Source: Chitinophaga pinensis
Lineage (GTDB): Bacteria; Bacteroidota; Bacteroidia; Chitinophagales; Chitinophagaceae
Assembly: GCA_902167325.1 (NCBI GenBank)
Contig: LR632930.1
Coordinates: 3,658,001 to 3,722,000 of the forward strand
Direction: 5' to 3'
DNA length: 64,000 bases
Below the pieces are notes generated by a model. That model saw nothing but the letters and a program-made list of their open reading frames with translations, did no database searches and was not told where the DNA came from. The translations under genes were made by a program, and so were the position numbers. Shown one piece after another: positions 26,066 to 34,781 of the stretch. The first letter of the stretch is position 1, and the number at the start of each line of letters is the position of its first letter.

Positions 26066-27091
26066 TTACTTTTTCAACCTCGCTTCCAGATCCTTAAAGG
26101 CGTAGTAATGAAACACACGCCCATTGCTCATGGCAACGAACAGCCCACCGGGAAATTTGTTCCCGAAGGTAACCGGGGTAATATCTGAGCCGTCGCTTTC
26201 AACGGTAGATACCGGTACTTCTCCCACAAATTCATTATTCCCTTCCCTGCGGAAGATCATGAATGAATTAGCCTGCTGGTTAGACACGAGGAGGTGGCCC
26301 GTGCTGTCGCTCAGCGGGTAGAGGGAAATGCCTTCGTGGTCGGATGCAAATCCCGTCTGTCCGAAGAAATGTAGTTCCGTATCGTCCTTCTTTTCAGGGT
26401 CGGCATAATACTTACGGATACCCACCGTTTCATCGGAGCAATACACATAGCCGAGGGTATTATCTACCGCAATGGCTTCTATTTCCTTCTTGCCCGAGTA
26501 TTTCCCGAATTTCCTTACCAGCTCCGCTTTTACATGCCCTTTACCATCGTCCTGCAAACGGTATTGCCAGAGGTATCCTTCTGCTGGGCCTGTTTTACGG
26601 CCTACGATAGCGAAGATGGCGGAATCACCCGGACGGGTATACAAGGCCACACCCATTGGGTCGCGCTGTGCTTCGCCTTCAAATACAGATATACCGCCAT
26701 TGTCGATGGGTTGGAGGTCAGGGAGCCGGAAGATGCGGATTCTGTTGGTTTCCCGCTCTGTAGCCACGGCAATATCCGTGAGCCTGCCTGCGAGGTACAG
26801 GTTGTACGCGATATCCACGTTGTTGGGGCGCTGTAGTCTTTCAGATTTGCCAACGATTTTTCCGGCAAGGTCAAAAGCATACAGCCCGCCATCGGAGTCT
26901 TTATCGGTACCGATTATGAGGCTTTTCAATGTATCTGCCCGGTTGATCCAGATGGCAGGATCATCCGTATCATGGTTTACCACCTCTGTCACCAGCACAG
27001 GCTTTACGGCATTGTCTGCCACGCGGGCGTGCTGGCTGCATGCGGAAGCGCCCAGCAGCAGGGCTATATAGATTGTCTGTTTCGTCATCAT
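26066..27091 (-). CDS. Beta-propeller phytase lipoprotein
   Basis: A 341-residue lipoprotein (lipobox cysteine near residue 18, LLGASAC) of the beta-propeller 3-phytase family. Family landmarks: NHDTDDPAIWIN, TDKDSDGGLYAFDLAGK, RPNNVDIAY, and the DHEGISLYP Asp/Glu-rich Ca2+-binding segment. These enzymes release phosphate from Ca-phytate outside the cytoplasm. It starts 14 bases after the TonB-dependent receptor stop, so the pair is an operon: a receptor for phytate or its products together with the enzyme. ATG 27088 (second Met) is equally possible. Confidence 0.88.
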   Translation of the reverse strand: MMTKQTIYIALLLGASACSQHARVADNAVKPVLVTEVVNHDTDDPAIWINRADTLKSLIIGTDKDSDGGLYAFDLAGKIVGKSERLQRPNNVDIAYNLYLAGRLTDIAVATERETNRIRIFRLPDLQPIDNGGISVFEGEAQRDPMGVALYTRPGDSAIFAIVGRKTGPAEGYLWQYRLQDDGKGHVKAELVRKFGKYSGKKEIEAIAVDNTLGYVYCSDETVGIRKYYADPEKKDDTELHFFGQTGFASDHEGISLYPLSDSTGHLLVSNQQANSFMIFRREGNNEFVGEVPVSTVESDGSDITPVTFGNKFPGGLFVAMSNGRVFHYYAFKDLEARLKK

Positions 27092-27105
27092 GTTACTTTG
27101 TGAAA

Positions 27106-29919
27106 TTACAGATCGAATTTGAACCCGAAGTTGTAGCGCGGTCTGTAAAACTCCGCCTGCATGGTTCTTTCCTTAATACCCTGGTAATAGCGTAACGGCT
27201 GATTGGTGAGATTGTTCGCTTCACCGAATGCACGCAGCTGGCGCGTCAGTTTCACGGAAGCGTTCAGGTCCAGGAAGAACTGCTTGTCGTAGAAGCGGTC
27301 TTCAAACGCATCACCACCCAGTTCATCGAGATAAGCCGCTGCATAGTTGCCGGAGATACGGGCAGAGAAGATCTTGTTCTCGAAGGAAAGCGAGGCATTC
27401 ATCATATGCGGTGCCGTGCCAGGGAGGGTCACGCCGTCGCGTTTATCACCGTCTCCGTTATAAACGCCATCGGCTTTCGATTTGGTGTAGGTGTAGTTCA
27501 GGTAAATGCCAAAGCCTTTAGCGAAGCCGGGCAGGAAATCCAGCTGCCGCTGCAGGGCTACTTCAAAGCCATACACTTTTACTTTGTTACCGTTCCGCGC
27601 CTGGCGGTAGGTCCAGTTTTCGCCTGCAGGCACCGGGTTTTTCTGGCCGGGGAAGTCGGTGGCAAACTGAGCAGTGGTATACTGCTGATCGCTATAGGTG
27701 TAAATGAAGTCTTTAATATTCTTATAGAACACTCCACCGGAGAGGATGCCCACCGATTTGAAATACTGCTCCGCCATGATGTCGAAGTTAGTGGCGTATG
27801 CAGCTTTGAGTTCGGGATTGCCTGCGCTCAGCTCTTCATCTTCCGCCACAATATTCAGATACGGTGCAATGTCGTAGTAATTAGGCCGGGCAATGGAAGT
27901 AGTGGCGGCAAGGCGCAGCACGAGATTATCGGTGGCGTTATATTTGAAGGTAATGCCGGGCAAAACGTTCAGGTAGCTGTTTTTTACGCTGCGCTGACCT
28001 GTGAGGGTTTCCTCTTCCTCCACCACGTTACCGTCGTATTTGGTGCTGGTATTTTCTAACCGCACACCTGCAATGAACGACAGGCGGGAAGTGATATCCT
28101 GATCCCAGCGTACGTACCCTGCAGTAATGGTTTCCCGTGCTTTGTAGTTAACCGCCAGGTATTCGGAAGGGTCTGCTTCTTTTTCAAACAGCGCACCGTT
28201 GGAAAGATCAAGCCCGCCAAGGAATTCCGGGGCAATAAAGCGGCCGGGTACATATTGATCACCGGGCTGGAAGGGGCGTTTGTTCCATTCGTGCAGCGGC
28301 ATTTTATCCAGTGTGGCAAATTCGTTCACCGGTTCGTATTCGAAGAAATCATTATCGCGCTTCTTATCTTTCAGGCGAAGCCTGCCACCGATGCGCATAC
28401 GGCCTTTCTGTTGCGGGATCACGCTCAGGGGGAAGCGCAGGTTCACTTTCAGCCCCAGCTCGCTTTCTTTCGTGAAATCATTATTCTCCGTGAGGGAACC
28501 GAATTCATAATCAGATTCGGAAACCCCGGCAGGCGCTGCTATTGGCCGGCGTGGATTGGTAATATCCATGGTAACGGGCACGTCTTCCGCTTCGTATTCA
28601 ATGTATCTTTCCCGGTCTTTCTTTTCGCTGGCGGCAGACCAGGAGGCGCTCCAGTTCAGGTCAATTTTAGGGTTCAGCAGGTGATCGCCCCGGAGGGAGT
28701 AGTTCTGCACCCGCTGCGTTTCCAGTCTCCGGTTTTTACCGCGGTTGCCACCCACACCGCCTTTGTTCTGGCGAACGAGCGAGCCGGTATATCCTGTGAT
28801 GTTATCATTGGCATCATACTCTGGTTCAATATCTTTTACGTTGTACGCGAAACGGTTCTCCCGGTCGTCGCGCCAGGTATACATGGTATTGAAATAGATG
28901 GTGTTGCCGGAATTGATTTTATAGTCCAGTGCGGCAGAAGCGTTCCTGCGGATGCGTTGCACGAAATACTGGCGGATGCCCATTTCTTCGAGGTACACAT
29001 TCCCGAAATCGTCTTTCTTCCAGGTTGGCTCTATGTTATCGGAACCGTAGTCGTTGTTATTGTAAGAAGCGCTGATGATGGCGCCCAGTTTATTGTGGAA
29101 GAAACGGTTGCCCAGTACGAGGGCACCGTTGTAAATGGGCTTTTCGCGGATAGGGTTGTATCCGGAGGAAAGGGTGGCAGATACTCTTGGCCCGTTAGGT
29201 GCCGCGCGCGTCACGAGGTTTACGGAGCCGCCGATGGCGTCGGCATCCATATCTGGCGTGAGGGTCTTGTTCAGTTCAATGGTTTGCACCATATCGCTGG
29301 GGATGAGGTCCATCTGCACATTCCGGTTATCACCTTCGGCAGAAGGGATACGGTCGCCGTTGAGGGTAACGGAATTGAGCTGAGGAGCCAGGCCGCGGAT
29401 GATGATGTTACGCGCCTCGCCCTGATCGTTCTGCATGGTAACACCGGGGATGCGTTTTATAGCGTCTCCGATATTCCCGTCGGGGAAACGCCCGATCTGA
29501 TCGGCACTCACCACATTGGTTACGTTGGGATTATTCTTCTGCTGGTTGAGGGCTTTTGCCTGTCCGCGGAGACGGTCGCCCACCACGAGTACTTCTTTAC
29601 CGGCTATACCGCCTGCCTCGAGTGCGATGCGTTGCTCGGGATTGCGCCCGGCAGCAATGGTGACGGCGATAGCGGCTTTACTATACCCGATATAGGAAGC
29701 TTCCAGCTGATAATTGCCGGGAGGTACGCTGAGGAACTCGAAACGGCCCTGCTGGTCGCTCACGGTATAATGATTCCCCGGAGTGAGGCGGAGGGTGGCC
29801 CCGGGCAGCGAAAGGCGCTGGTTTTTATCCATAATATGACCCGTCAGCAATCCCGTACCCTGGGCAAAGGCCAGTACGCTGAAGCAGCAGAGGATCATTA
29901 CAGACAGCAATTTTTTCAT
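27106..29919 (-). CDS. TonB-dependent receptor with carboxypeptidase-like domain
   Basis: A 937-residue outer-membrane receptor. Signal peptide MKKLLSVMILCCFSVLAFAQ, a CarboxypepD-like domain (GHIMDKNQRLSLPGATLRL), a plug (VVSADQIGRFPDGNIGDAIKRIPGVTM; GEARNIIIRGLAPQLNSVTLNGDRIPS) and a barrel ending YRPRYNFGFKFDL. The plug style is that of the large TonB-Xanth-Caul group, not SusC, and no SusD follows. Co-transcription with a phytase suggests uptake of phytate or inositol phosphates. I use ATG 29919; the frame extends to 30063 but that would cross the predicted promoter. Confidence 0.9.
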   Translation of the reverse strand: MKKLLSVMILCCFSVLAFAQGTGLLTGHIMDKNQRLSLPGATLRLTPGNHYTVSDQQGRFEFLSVPPGNYQLEASYIGYSKAAIAVTIAAGRNPEQRIALEAGGIAGKEVLVVGDRLRGQAKALNQQKNNPNVTNVVSADQIGRFPDGNIGDAIKRIPGVTMQNDQGEARNIIIRGLAPQLNSVTLNGDRIPSAEGDNRNVQMDLIPSDMVQTIELNKTLTPDMDADAIGGSVNLVTRAAPNGPRVSATLSSGYNPIREKPIYNGALVLGNRFFHNKLGAIISASYNNNDYGSDNIEPTWKKDDFGNVYLEEMGIRQYFVQRIRRNASAALDYKINSGNTIYFNTMYTWRDDRENRFAYNVKDIEPEYDANDNITGYTGSLVRQNKGGVGGNRGKNRRLETQRVQNYSLRGDHLLNPKIDLNWSASWSAASEKKDRERYIEYEAEDVPVTMDITNPRRPIAAPAGVSESDYEFGSLTENNDFTKESELGLKVNLRFPLSVIPQQKGRMRIGGRLRLKDKKRDNDFFEYEPVNEFATLDKMPLHEWNKRPFQPGDQYVPGRFIAPEFLGGLDLSNGALFEKEADPSEYLAVNYKARETITAGYVRWDQDITSRLSFIAGVRLENTSTKYDGNVVEEEETLTGQRSVKNSYLNVLPGITFKYNATDNLVLRLAATTSIARPNYYDIAPYLNIVAEDEELSAGNPELKAAYATNFDIMAEQYFKSVGILSGGVFYKNIKDFIYTYSDQQYTTAQFATDFPGQKNPVPAGENWTYRQARNGNKVKVYGFEVALQRQLDFLPGFAKGFGIYLNYTYTKSKADGVYNGDGDKRDGVTLPGTAPHMMNASLSFENKIFSARISGNYAAAYLDELGGDAFEDRFYDKQFFLDLNASVKLTRQLRAFGEANNLTNQPLRYYQGIKERTMQAEFYRPRYNFGFKFDL

Positions 29920-29982
29920 GGTATCTTTTTTATTTGGTTTGATGGACCCGGAGCAAAAGCGGCCGACTTTTTTCCGGGCACT

Positions 29983-30015
29983 CAAAGATGCGCATGAAGT
30001 ACCCCCGAAGGCAAA
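29983..30015 (-). promoter_or_regulatory. Candidate promoter of the receptor-phytase operon
   Basis: On the minus strand TTTG (30012-30015) is followed after 21 bases by CATCTTTG (29983-29990), one mismatch from TAnnTTTG. Transcription would start near 29976, about 57 bases before the receptor ATG, with the phased repeats directly upstream of it. Confidence 0.45.
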
Positions 30016-30023
30016 TAAGCACC

Positions 30024-30082
30024 GTGAACAAAAAGGATACAGCGTTAACACAGGCGTGAACAAAGCGGTAACAGTGTGAACA
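30024..30082. repeat. Four phased GTGAACA-type direct repeats
   Basis: GTGAACA at 30024, GTTAACA at 30044, GTGAACA at 30056 and GTGAACA at 30076: spacings of 20, 12 and 20 bases, i.e. two copies of a 32-base unit. They lie immediately upstream of the predicted receptor promoter, where an activator would bind. The neighbouring TPR/HTH gene is the obvious candidate regulator; this is inference. Confidence 0.6.
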
Positions 30083-30173
30083 AAACCGGTGTAATTGTTT
30101 GATTATCAAATAGTGTTTCCGTAACAAAATGGCTGTTAAGGAATTATTACCGTAACATGGAAGGGGCATTTTT

Positions 30174-31751
30174 TCAGACCGACTGTATAAACGTGGTGAG
30201 GCTTTCGCCCTGTTTAAGCTGCAGTTTTTTACGCAGCCGGTAGCGTACCACGCGTAAACTATCCTGCGAAATTCCCAGCAACACCGCGATATCTGCCGAG
30301 CTGAGGTTCATTTTAAGCAGGGCCACGAGGCGCAGGTCGTTGGGGGTAAGTCCGGAGCAGTAAGATTTGAGTTTGTCGAAGAAAGACTCATGGATCTGCC
30401 CGAAGATGTTCCGGAACTCATCCCAATGCTGGTCGTGATTGAAGTTCTGGTGGATAAGCTGCTGCAATTGTTTAAGCTGCTTCTTCTGATCGCGCCGGTC
30501 GTCGTTCACCATATCCACGATCTTTCCCTGTATTTCTTCCAGCAGCTGGTTCTTCTGGATGATGTGAAGGGTATGTGTGCCCAGCACTTTGGAACGCACT
30601 TCCAGTTCCTGCTTCAGGCTTTCTTCCTGCACCTGCAGGAGTTCGGTACGGGTACGGAACTGCTGCTGTTCCTGCATCCGCAGCAGGGCGGCATTGCGGA
30701 TACGCAGCCGCTGCCGGGAAATGATCAGTACGGCCAGTACAGCCAGCAGCAGGGCACCTATTACAAGGAAAATAGCTGTGTTACGGGCGTTACGCAGACC
30801 GGCAATCTCCATATCCTTTTTACCGGTGTCGTACATGGCCTTAATAATAGAGAGTTGTTTGCCGCTTTCGCGGGAGTATATATTCAGGAGACTTTCGCGG
30901 CTAAGCTCTCCATAATAGAAAGCGCTGTCGTTGCGGCCAAGGAGGTTATAGGCTTTGGACAGGTCGCGGTATGCGCTGCTGAGCTGGTATTCTTCCCGGG
31001 TTTCCAGCGCCAGGTGTAATGCGCTGCGGGTGTAGGGGATACTTTCCGCGAAGCGGTTGGTTTTGCGGAGAATATCGCCGAGGTTATTGTAGATCTCTAT
31101 AGACGCGAGGCGGTTTTGCTGCAGTAGGTTTAGTTCGAGGGCTTTGGAGAAGTAATGGTAAGCGGAATCGTATTGCTCAAGGTCTTCGTGGATACTGCCG
31201 AGGTTCTCATAGATCTTGGCGATACCATCCTGACTGGCAGCACGGGCAAAAAGGGAGAGGGCTTTGTGCTGGTAATAGGCGGCACTGTCGTATTCATGGC
31301 GTTTTTCGCTGAGGTGGCCGATGCGGCCAAGGGTTTGGGCCATGCCGTTGAAGTTGCCCGCCCGGGAAAAGAGGGTGAGTGCCTCGTCGTAATAGCTGCG
31401 GGCTTCGGCAGGCTGACGGCTATAATAATATAAGGTGCCGATGTTGTTGAGGTTTTGGGCAAGGGGTATCCATTGCCGGGCTTCGCGGTAAAGCTTACCG
31501 GCCTGCAGGTGGTAGTCAAGCGCCTGTGGGTAATAGCCGAGGTGGTAGCAGGTTTCGCCCATGCGGCTGAGGATGCCTGCGGCGGATATGGGGTCTTTAT
31601 GACTGAGGGCTTTCTCCAGAGAATCCTTCAGTGCCGGTAAGCCGGGGGCGGTAAGCGGGGCTTCTGTGGCGGAAATGAGGATGGGTGCCTCCGTTTGTGC
31701 AGTGAGGCGGGTGGTAAGGAAGAAGGTGAGCAGCAGGAACAGGTACTTCAT
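30174..31751 (-). CDS. TPR sensor with membrane helix and LuxR-type HTH
   Basis: A 525-residue protein: signal peptide (MKYLFLLLTFFLTTRLTAQ), about six TPR units in the first 300 residues (YPQALDYHLQAGKLY, AAYYQHKALSLFARA and similar), a transmembrane helix (FLVIGALLLAVLAVLIIS), a coiled coil, and a C-terminal helix-turn-helix (MNLSSADIAVLLGISQDSLRVVRYRLRKKL). Such proteins place TPRs in the periplasm and a DNA-binding domain in the cytoplasm. It lies upstream of the receptor-phytase operon in the same direction. I use ATG 31751; 84 bases of upstream frame precede the signal peptide. Ligand unknown. Confidence 0.82.
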   Translation of the reverse strand: MKYLFLLLTFFLTTRLTAQTEAPILISATEAPLTAPGLPALKDSLEKALSHKDPISAAGILSRMGETCYHLGYYPQALDYHLQAGKLYREARQWIPLAQNLNNIGTLYYYSRQPAEARSYYDEALTLFSRAGNFNGMAQTLGRIGHLSEKRHEYDSAAYYQHKALSLFARAASQDGIAKIYENLGSIHEDLEQYDSAYHYFSKALELNLLQQNRLASIEIYNNLGDILRKTNRFAESIPYTRSALHLALETREEYQLSSAYRDLSKAYNLLGRNDSAFYYGELSRESLLNIYSRESGKQLSIIKAMYDTGKKDMEIAGLRNARNTAIFLVIGALLLAVLAVLIISRQRLRIRNAALLRMQEQQQFRTRTELLQVQEESLKQELEVRSKVLGTHTLHIIQKNQLLEEIQGKIVDMVNDDRRDQKKQLKQLQQLIHQNFNHDQHWDEFRNIFGQIHESFFDKLKSYCSGLTPNDLRLVALLKMNLSSADIAVLLGISQDSLRVVRYRLRKKLQLKQGESLTTFIQSV

Positions 31752-31845
31752 CCTGCAAAGGAAAACGTCCCATATTACCGCAATGTTAACTGCAGGCCAG
31801 CCGGGCATTTTTCCCAATTGCTTATCTTCACCCAAACTTTTTTAC

Positions 31846-32733
31846 ATGAAACCGTGCTTACTGGCGTTATGCTTCGCCTGCCTGTTCCTTACAGCCAATG
31901 CCCAGTCACCTGCCCAAAACGAACTCCCTTTTGAGGTCATGGAATCCGGCCATATACTGGTAAAAGCCAAAGTAGATGGGGTGGAAGGCAGCTTCATTTT
32001 CGATACAGGGGCAGGACTGACGGTTTTTACCAAAACCTATTTCGACAAACTGCAGCATGTAAAGAAGGAAGACGGAGGCTATACCGGTTTCCGTGCCACG
32101 GGCGAGCGGCTGGACATAGACTTGTATAAAGTCCGCAATGTTGAATTCGGCCCCATGAAGAAGGCGGTGGAAGACGTGAGTTTCATCGATGCCAACTTCG
32201 GGGGGATCGATGGAATCATAGCCATTAAACTGCTGGAACATCAGCCCTTCACGATTGATTTCACGCAGAAAGTGATCCGTTTCGAGGATAAACAAACACT
32301 GGCCACCATACGAAAAACCGCCAAAACGATTCCCCTGCAGCTGGAACAATCCCGCAACCGGGCACTGACGGTGTTCGCTTACTTTATGGTGAATGACAGT
32401 CTGCGGTTACAATGCTCACTGGACAGTGGTGCGGGTAAAGACGTATTTCGCCTGAATGCGAAGCACCTCAATCGCCTGCACGTGGATGTGACCGATACTA
32501 CGAAGGTGAAGCGCGTGGAGCGGAAGAGTGAATTCAACGAAAACTTCAGATCATCTATATATATTACCCAACTACGGAAGCTTTCTCCGGAGGCGGTACC
32601 TTCTATTCAGACGGGTCCATTCCGGGTGCAACTGGTGGAGGGATTGATCTACGATGGTATCATGTGGATCAGCTGGCTGGGTCCAAAACTCACTTTTGAT
32701 CTTGCTGCTCCGGCGTTGTTGGTACGCAACTAA
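31846..32733 (+). CDS. Secreted retropepsin-like aspartic protease-fold protein
   Basis: A 295-residue exported protein with signal peptide MKPCLLALCFACLFLTANAQ. Two pepsin-like lobes are visible: SFIFDTGAGLTVF and CSLDSGAGKDVF, each with an Asp-Thr/Ser-Gly triad of the retropepsin-like family. GGIDGIIAIKLLEHQPFTIDF is the usual second strand set. Bacterial members are poorly studied; many are fused to PDZ domains, absent here. The start is ATG 31846; the frame is open upstream but would run through the divergent promoter region of the TPR gene, 94 bases away. Substrate unknown. Confidence 0.78.
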   Translation: MKPCLLALCFACLFLTANAQSPAQNELPFEVMESGHILVKAKVDGVEGSFIFDTGAGLTVFTKTYFDKLQHVKKEDGGYTGFRATGERLDIDLYKVRNVEFGPMKKAVEDVSFIDANFGGIDGIIAIKLLEHQPFTIDFTQKVIRFEDKQTLATIRKTAKTIPLQLEQSRNRALTVFAYFMVNDSLRLQCSLDSGAGKDVFRLNAKHLNRLHVDVTDTTKVKRVERKSEFNENFRSSIYITQLRKLSPEAVPSIQTGPFRVQLVEGLIYDGIMWISWLGPKLTFDLAAPALLVRN

Positions 32734-32742
32734 CAACCGGCA

Positions 32743-33354
32743 TTACCCGATCTTATAGAACACTCCTGTGAACGTAAGCATGATGAGGATGGTAACGATG
32801 GCTCCAAAAATAAGGATGCCGGTAGTTTCATTTTTCACCCTGTTTTCTGTTACCTGTTTTCCGGTAGATGTTATTACCGCCGAACGTTTCAGGTAATGCA
32901 CGCAGGCGATGTGTGTGAATACGCTGATGAGTGATAAAGTGTAGTAGGGGATGAAGAATAATTTCTGCGGATATTGCACGGCTACATTAGCAGCGAAAAA
33001 GAAATCAGTGTCGATGTGCCATTGATACCGGGCCATCATTACCGCCATGACGTGGTTGATAAGGAAAAGCGCAAGATAGCCGCCACTGAGGATTTGCAGC
33101 TTTACTGCGAGCGGTTTTTTGCGGAACCCTTTCTTCACGATCAGCGTAACGCCGCTGATGATCTGCGAGGCTACACAGGCCAGCAATAGTATTTCTACCG
33201 GAGGAAAACGGTAGATCTTTCTGAACACTTTCATGACTTCGATATGCGTTTCCGGACCAGCCAGTGCAAAGAGATGGTTGGTGAAATGCAGCAGCAGGAA
33301 AGATGCGATGATTATACCGGAAAACCGGTGGAATTTTTGAAGGGTTGTTGACAT
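32743..33354 (-). CDS. Five-helix membrane protein, cytochrome b subunit-like
   Basis: A 203-residue membrane protein with about five hydrophobic helices. The front HRFSGIIIASFLLLHFTNHL and the central LINHVMAVM carry histidines within helices, as in SdhC/FrdC-type diheme anchor subunits. No catalytic partner (flavoprotein or Fe-S subunit) is adjacent. It may be a stand-alone relative of the succinate dehydrogenase membrane anchor; heme binding is only suggested. Convergent with the retropepsin-like gene, ten bases apart. Confidence 0.55.
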   Translation of the reverse strand: MSTTLQKFHRFSGIIIASFLLLHFTNHLFALAGPETHIEVMKVFRKIYRFPPVEILLLACVASQIISGVTLIVKKGFRKKPLAVKLQILSGGYLALFLINHVMAVMMARYQWHIDTDFFFAANVAVQYPQKLFFIPYYTLSLISVFTHIACVHYLKRSAVITSTGKQVTENRVKNETTGILIFGAIVTILIMLTFTGVFYKIG

Positions 33355-33533
33355 GGGATGCTGTTTGCGTACTGGTTAGGTTATGAAAGTTAGCGCAGGA
33401 CAAATCAAATAGAAATGCCCATAACGTATGCGAATGTACGCAGCAAGCTCATGATACTAAAATTAAAATTGATAAATGGCTAAGTAATTCTGTTAACATC
33501 CTTCCTGTAAATACGTTTTATTGCTACCCCAAC

Positions 33534-34316
33534 TTAAAACACTTCAATAATCTTCGCAGCGCCCTCCCGGTGAGATATTTCCAGTTCACCGAAGCGGTCT
33601 GGCAGGCCCATTTCCACACCTATAGCCAGCACGAGGGAATCAGTATCCGCTATGTTACCACTGAGCTGCACCTGCACTTCGGTTTCTTCCACGGTGGCCT
33701 GGGCATGTTGCCATGCGGTGGCGGCAAATACTACTTCCCCGGGATCGGTATAAGGAAGGTCGTTGCCTGTGAAAACAATATCACGTACCACGCCCAGCGA
33801 AATAATGAAATGGTAGAACACGGTTCCTTCCGGAAGGTACAGATTGATGTCGGGCACAATTGCAGGAATCGTAACCGAGGCGGTTTTCAGTTCGCGGTTA
33901 ACGCTGATTGCAAGCGGGTGTGTGAGGATACTGTCGAACGGATCTTTCAGGTTCAGGTTGAAGCCCTTCATCATCTGCCTGTTCTGTGAGAGGTATACGT
34001 TCCTTTCTCCACGGCAGCCCACGGTGTCCATCTTCTGGATCTTATTGGCGCGTTTGGTGATGGCCCCTGTAAAATTGGAATCGCCCAGGTGTTTAACGGG
34101 AAAGAGTGCATACCGGATGCCTGCGGTGAGCAGGGTAGAAGCTTTGAACTCCGAGTTGTTTTCGCGCAGGCGCACAAACTTCGGATCAGCTTTTATCTGC
34201 TCTTTGGTAGGGCCGCTGCCCATTCTCAATATCACTTTATCGGACCCTTTTCTTTTGTAAGCGGAGACTTTACCTATTCTGCCGGTAAACTCAAACGGCG
34301 TTTTTAAAATAGCCAT
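33534..34316 (-). CDS. Conserved hypothetical protein
   Basis: A 260-residue soluble protein with no signal peptide or membrane segment. It starts MAILKTPFEFTGRIGKVSAYKRKGSD and contains an N-terminal basic region with alternating beta-strands towards the end. I do not recognise a domain; it resembles lineage-specific Bacteroidota proteins that occur in several copies per genome. The 240-base region upstream carries the 11-bp repeat array, and the gene is single, with no close operon partner. Coding bias matches its neighbours. Confidence 0.65.
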   Translation of the reverse strand: MAILKTPFEFTGRIGKVSAYKRKGSDKVILRMGSGPTKEQIKADPKFVRLRENNSEFKASTLLTAGIRYALFPVKHLGDSNFTGAITKRANKIQKMDTVGCRGERNVYLSQNRQMMKGFNLNLKDPFDSILTHPLAISVNRELKTASVTIPAIVPDINLYLPEGTVFYHFIISLGVVRDIVFTGNDLPYTDPGEVVFAATAWQHAQATVEETEVQVQLSGNIADTDSLVLAIGVEMGLPDRFGELEISHREGAAKIIEVF

Positions 34317-34400
34317 GGTGTATGGAATTTGGTAGTTAACTAAAAGGTTTTGGCTATCCTAATGTAAGGAAAAACCAGTTTTTAACCAAAAATCCATCCT

Positions 34401-34477
34401 CTATGTCTTATCCCTAATTAAGGATAAGACATAGATAAGGTATAGATAAGGTATAGATAAGACATAGATAAGTCATA
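34401..34477. repeat. Palindrome plus five 11-bp tandem repeats
   Basis: CTATGTCTTATCC at 34401-34413 is the exact inverse of GGATAAGACATAG at 34422-34434. From 34423 five units of 11 bases follow: GATAAGACATA, GATAAGGTATA, GATAAGGTATA, GATAAGACATA, GATAAGTCATA. The period is near one DNA turn, so the units face the same side of the helix. It lies in the AT-rich gap upstream of the 33534-34316 gene, which otherwise holds nothing I recognise. Confidence 0.85.
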
Positions 34478-34556
34478 TGATCCATATTGGTAAGATAGCA
34501 TAATAATTAGGTTAATATAATATCGTGTTTGTGGTGGATTAAAAGGTTATTTCCGG

Positions 34557-34766
34557 TTATTTACGGGCCGGATGGGTGGTGAGGGACATTAAGATTCCCT
34601 CGAGGGCCAGGAGGGCGCCCCCGAAAACATAGAGGAAGAGCATCATGCAGGCGATGGGCAGCAGGGTGATGAGGGTGACGGTATGCATGCTTCGATGCAT
34701 ATGGCGCATGGTACGGCCCAGCATCATACCCATATCCCGGAAGAAGTAGTTGGTAGTAGTTGCCAT
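34557..34766 (-). pseudogene. Truncated ABC-2 type permease, N-terminus only
   Basis: A 69-residue frame whose first 52 residues match the start of DrrB-type (daunorubicin-resistance) ABC permeases: DMGMMLGRTMRHMHRSM, then the first membrane helix ending FLYVFGGAL. Full permeases have about 250 residues and five more helices; here an unrelated tail of 17 residues and a stop follow, and the downstream DNA is AT-rich and non-coding. It begins 15 bases after the XRE-pentapeptide gene. In related loci an XRE regulator precedes an ATPase and permease, so I infer deletion of the ATPase and most of the permease. It might still be expressed as a small membrane protein. Confidence 0.65.
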
Positions 34767-34781
34767 TGGAAGGTTTTCCGG

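Noticed and set aside
28255-29997. Plus-strand frame of 580 codons
   Set aside because: It is fully antisense to the TonB-dependent receptor, whose signal peptide, plug and barrel are clear. The long frame is a by-product of codon bias.
29920-30063. Longer N-terminus for the TonB-dependent receptor
   Set aside because: It would add 48 residues ahead of a perfect signal peptide and cross the predicted promoter.
34423-34477. CRISPR array
   Set aside because: Units are 11 bases with no spacers, and no cas genes lie in the window. It is a simple tandem repeat.
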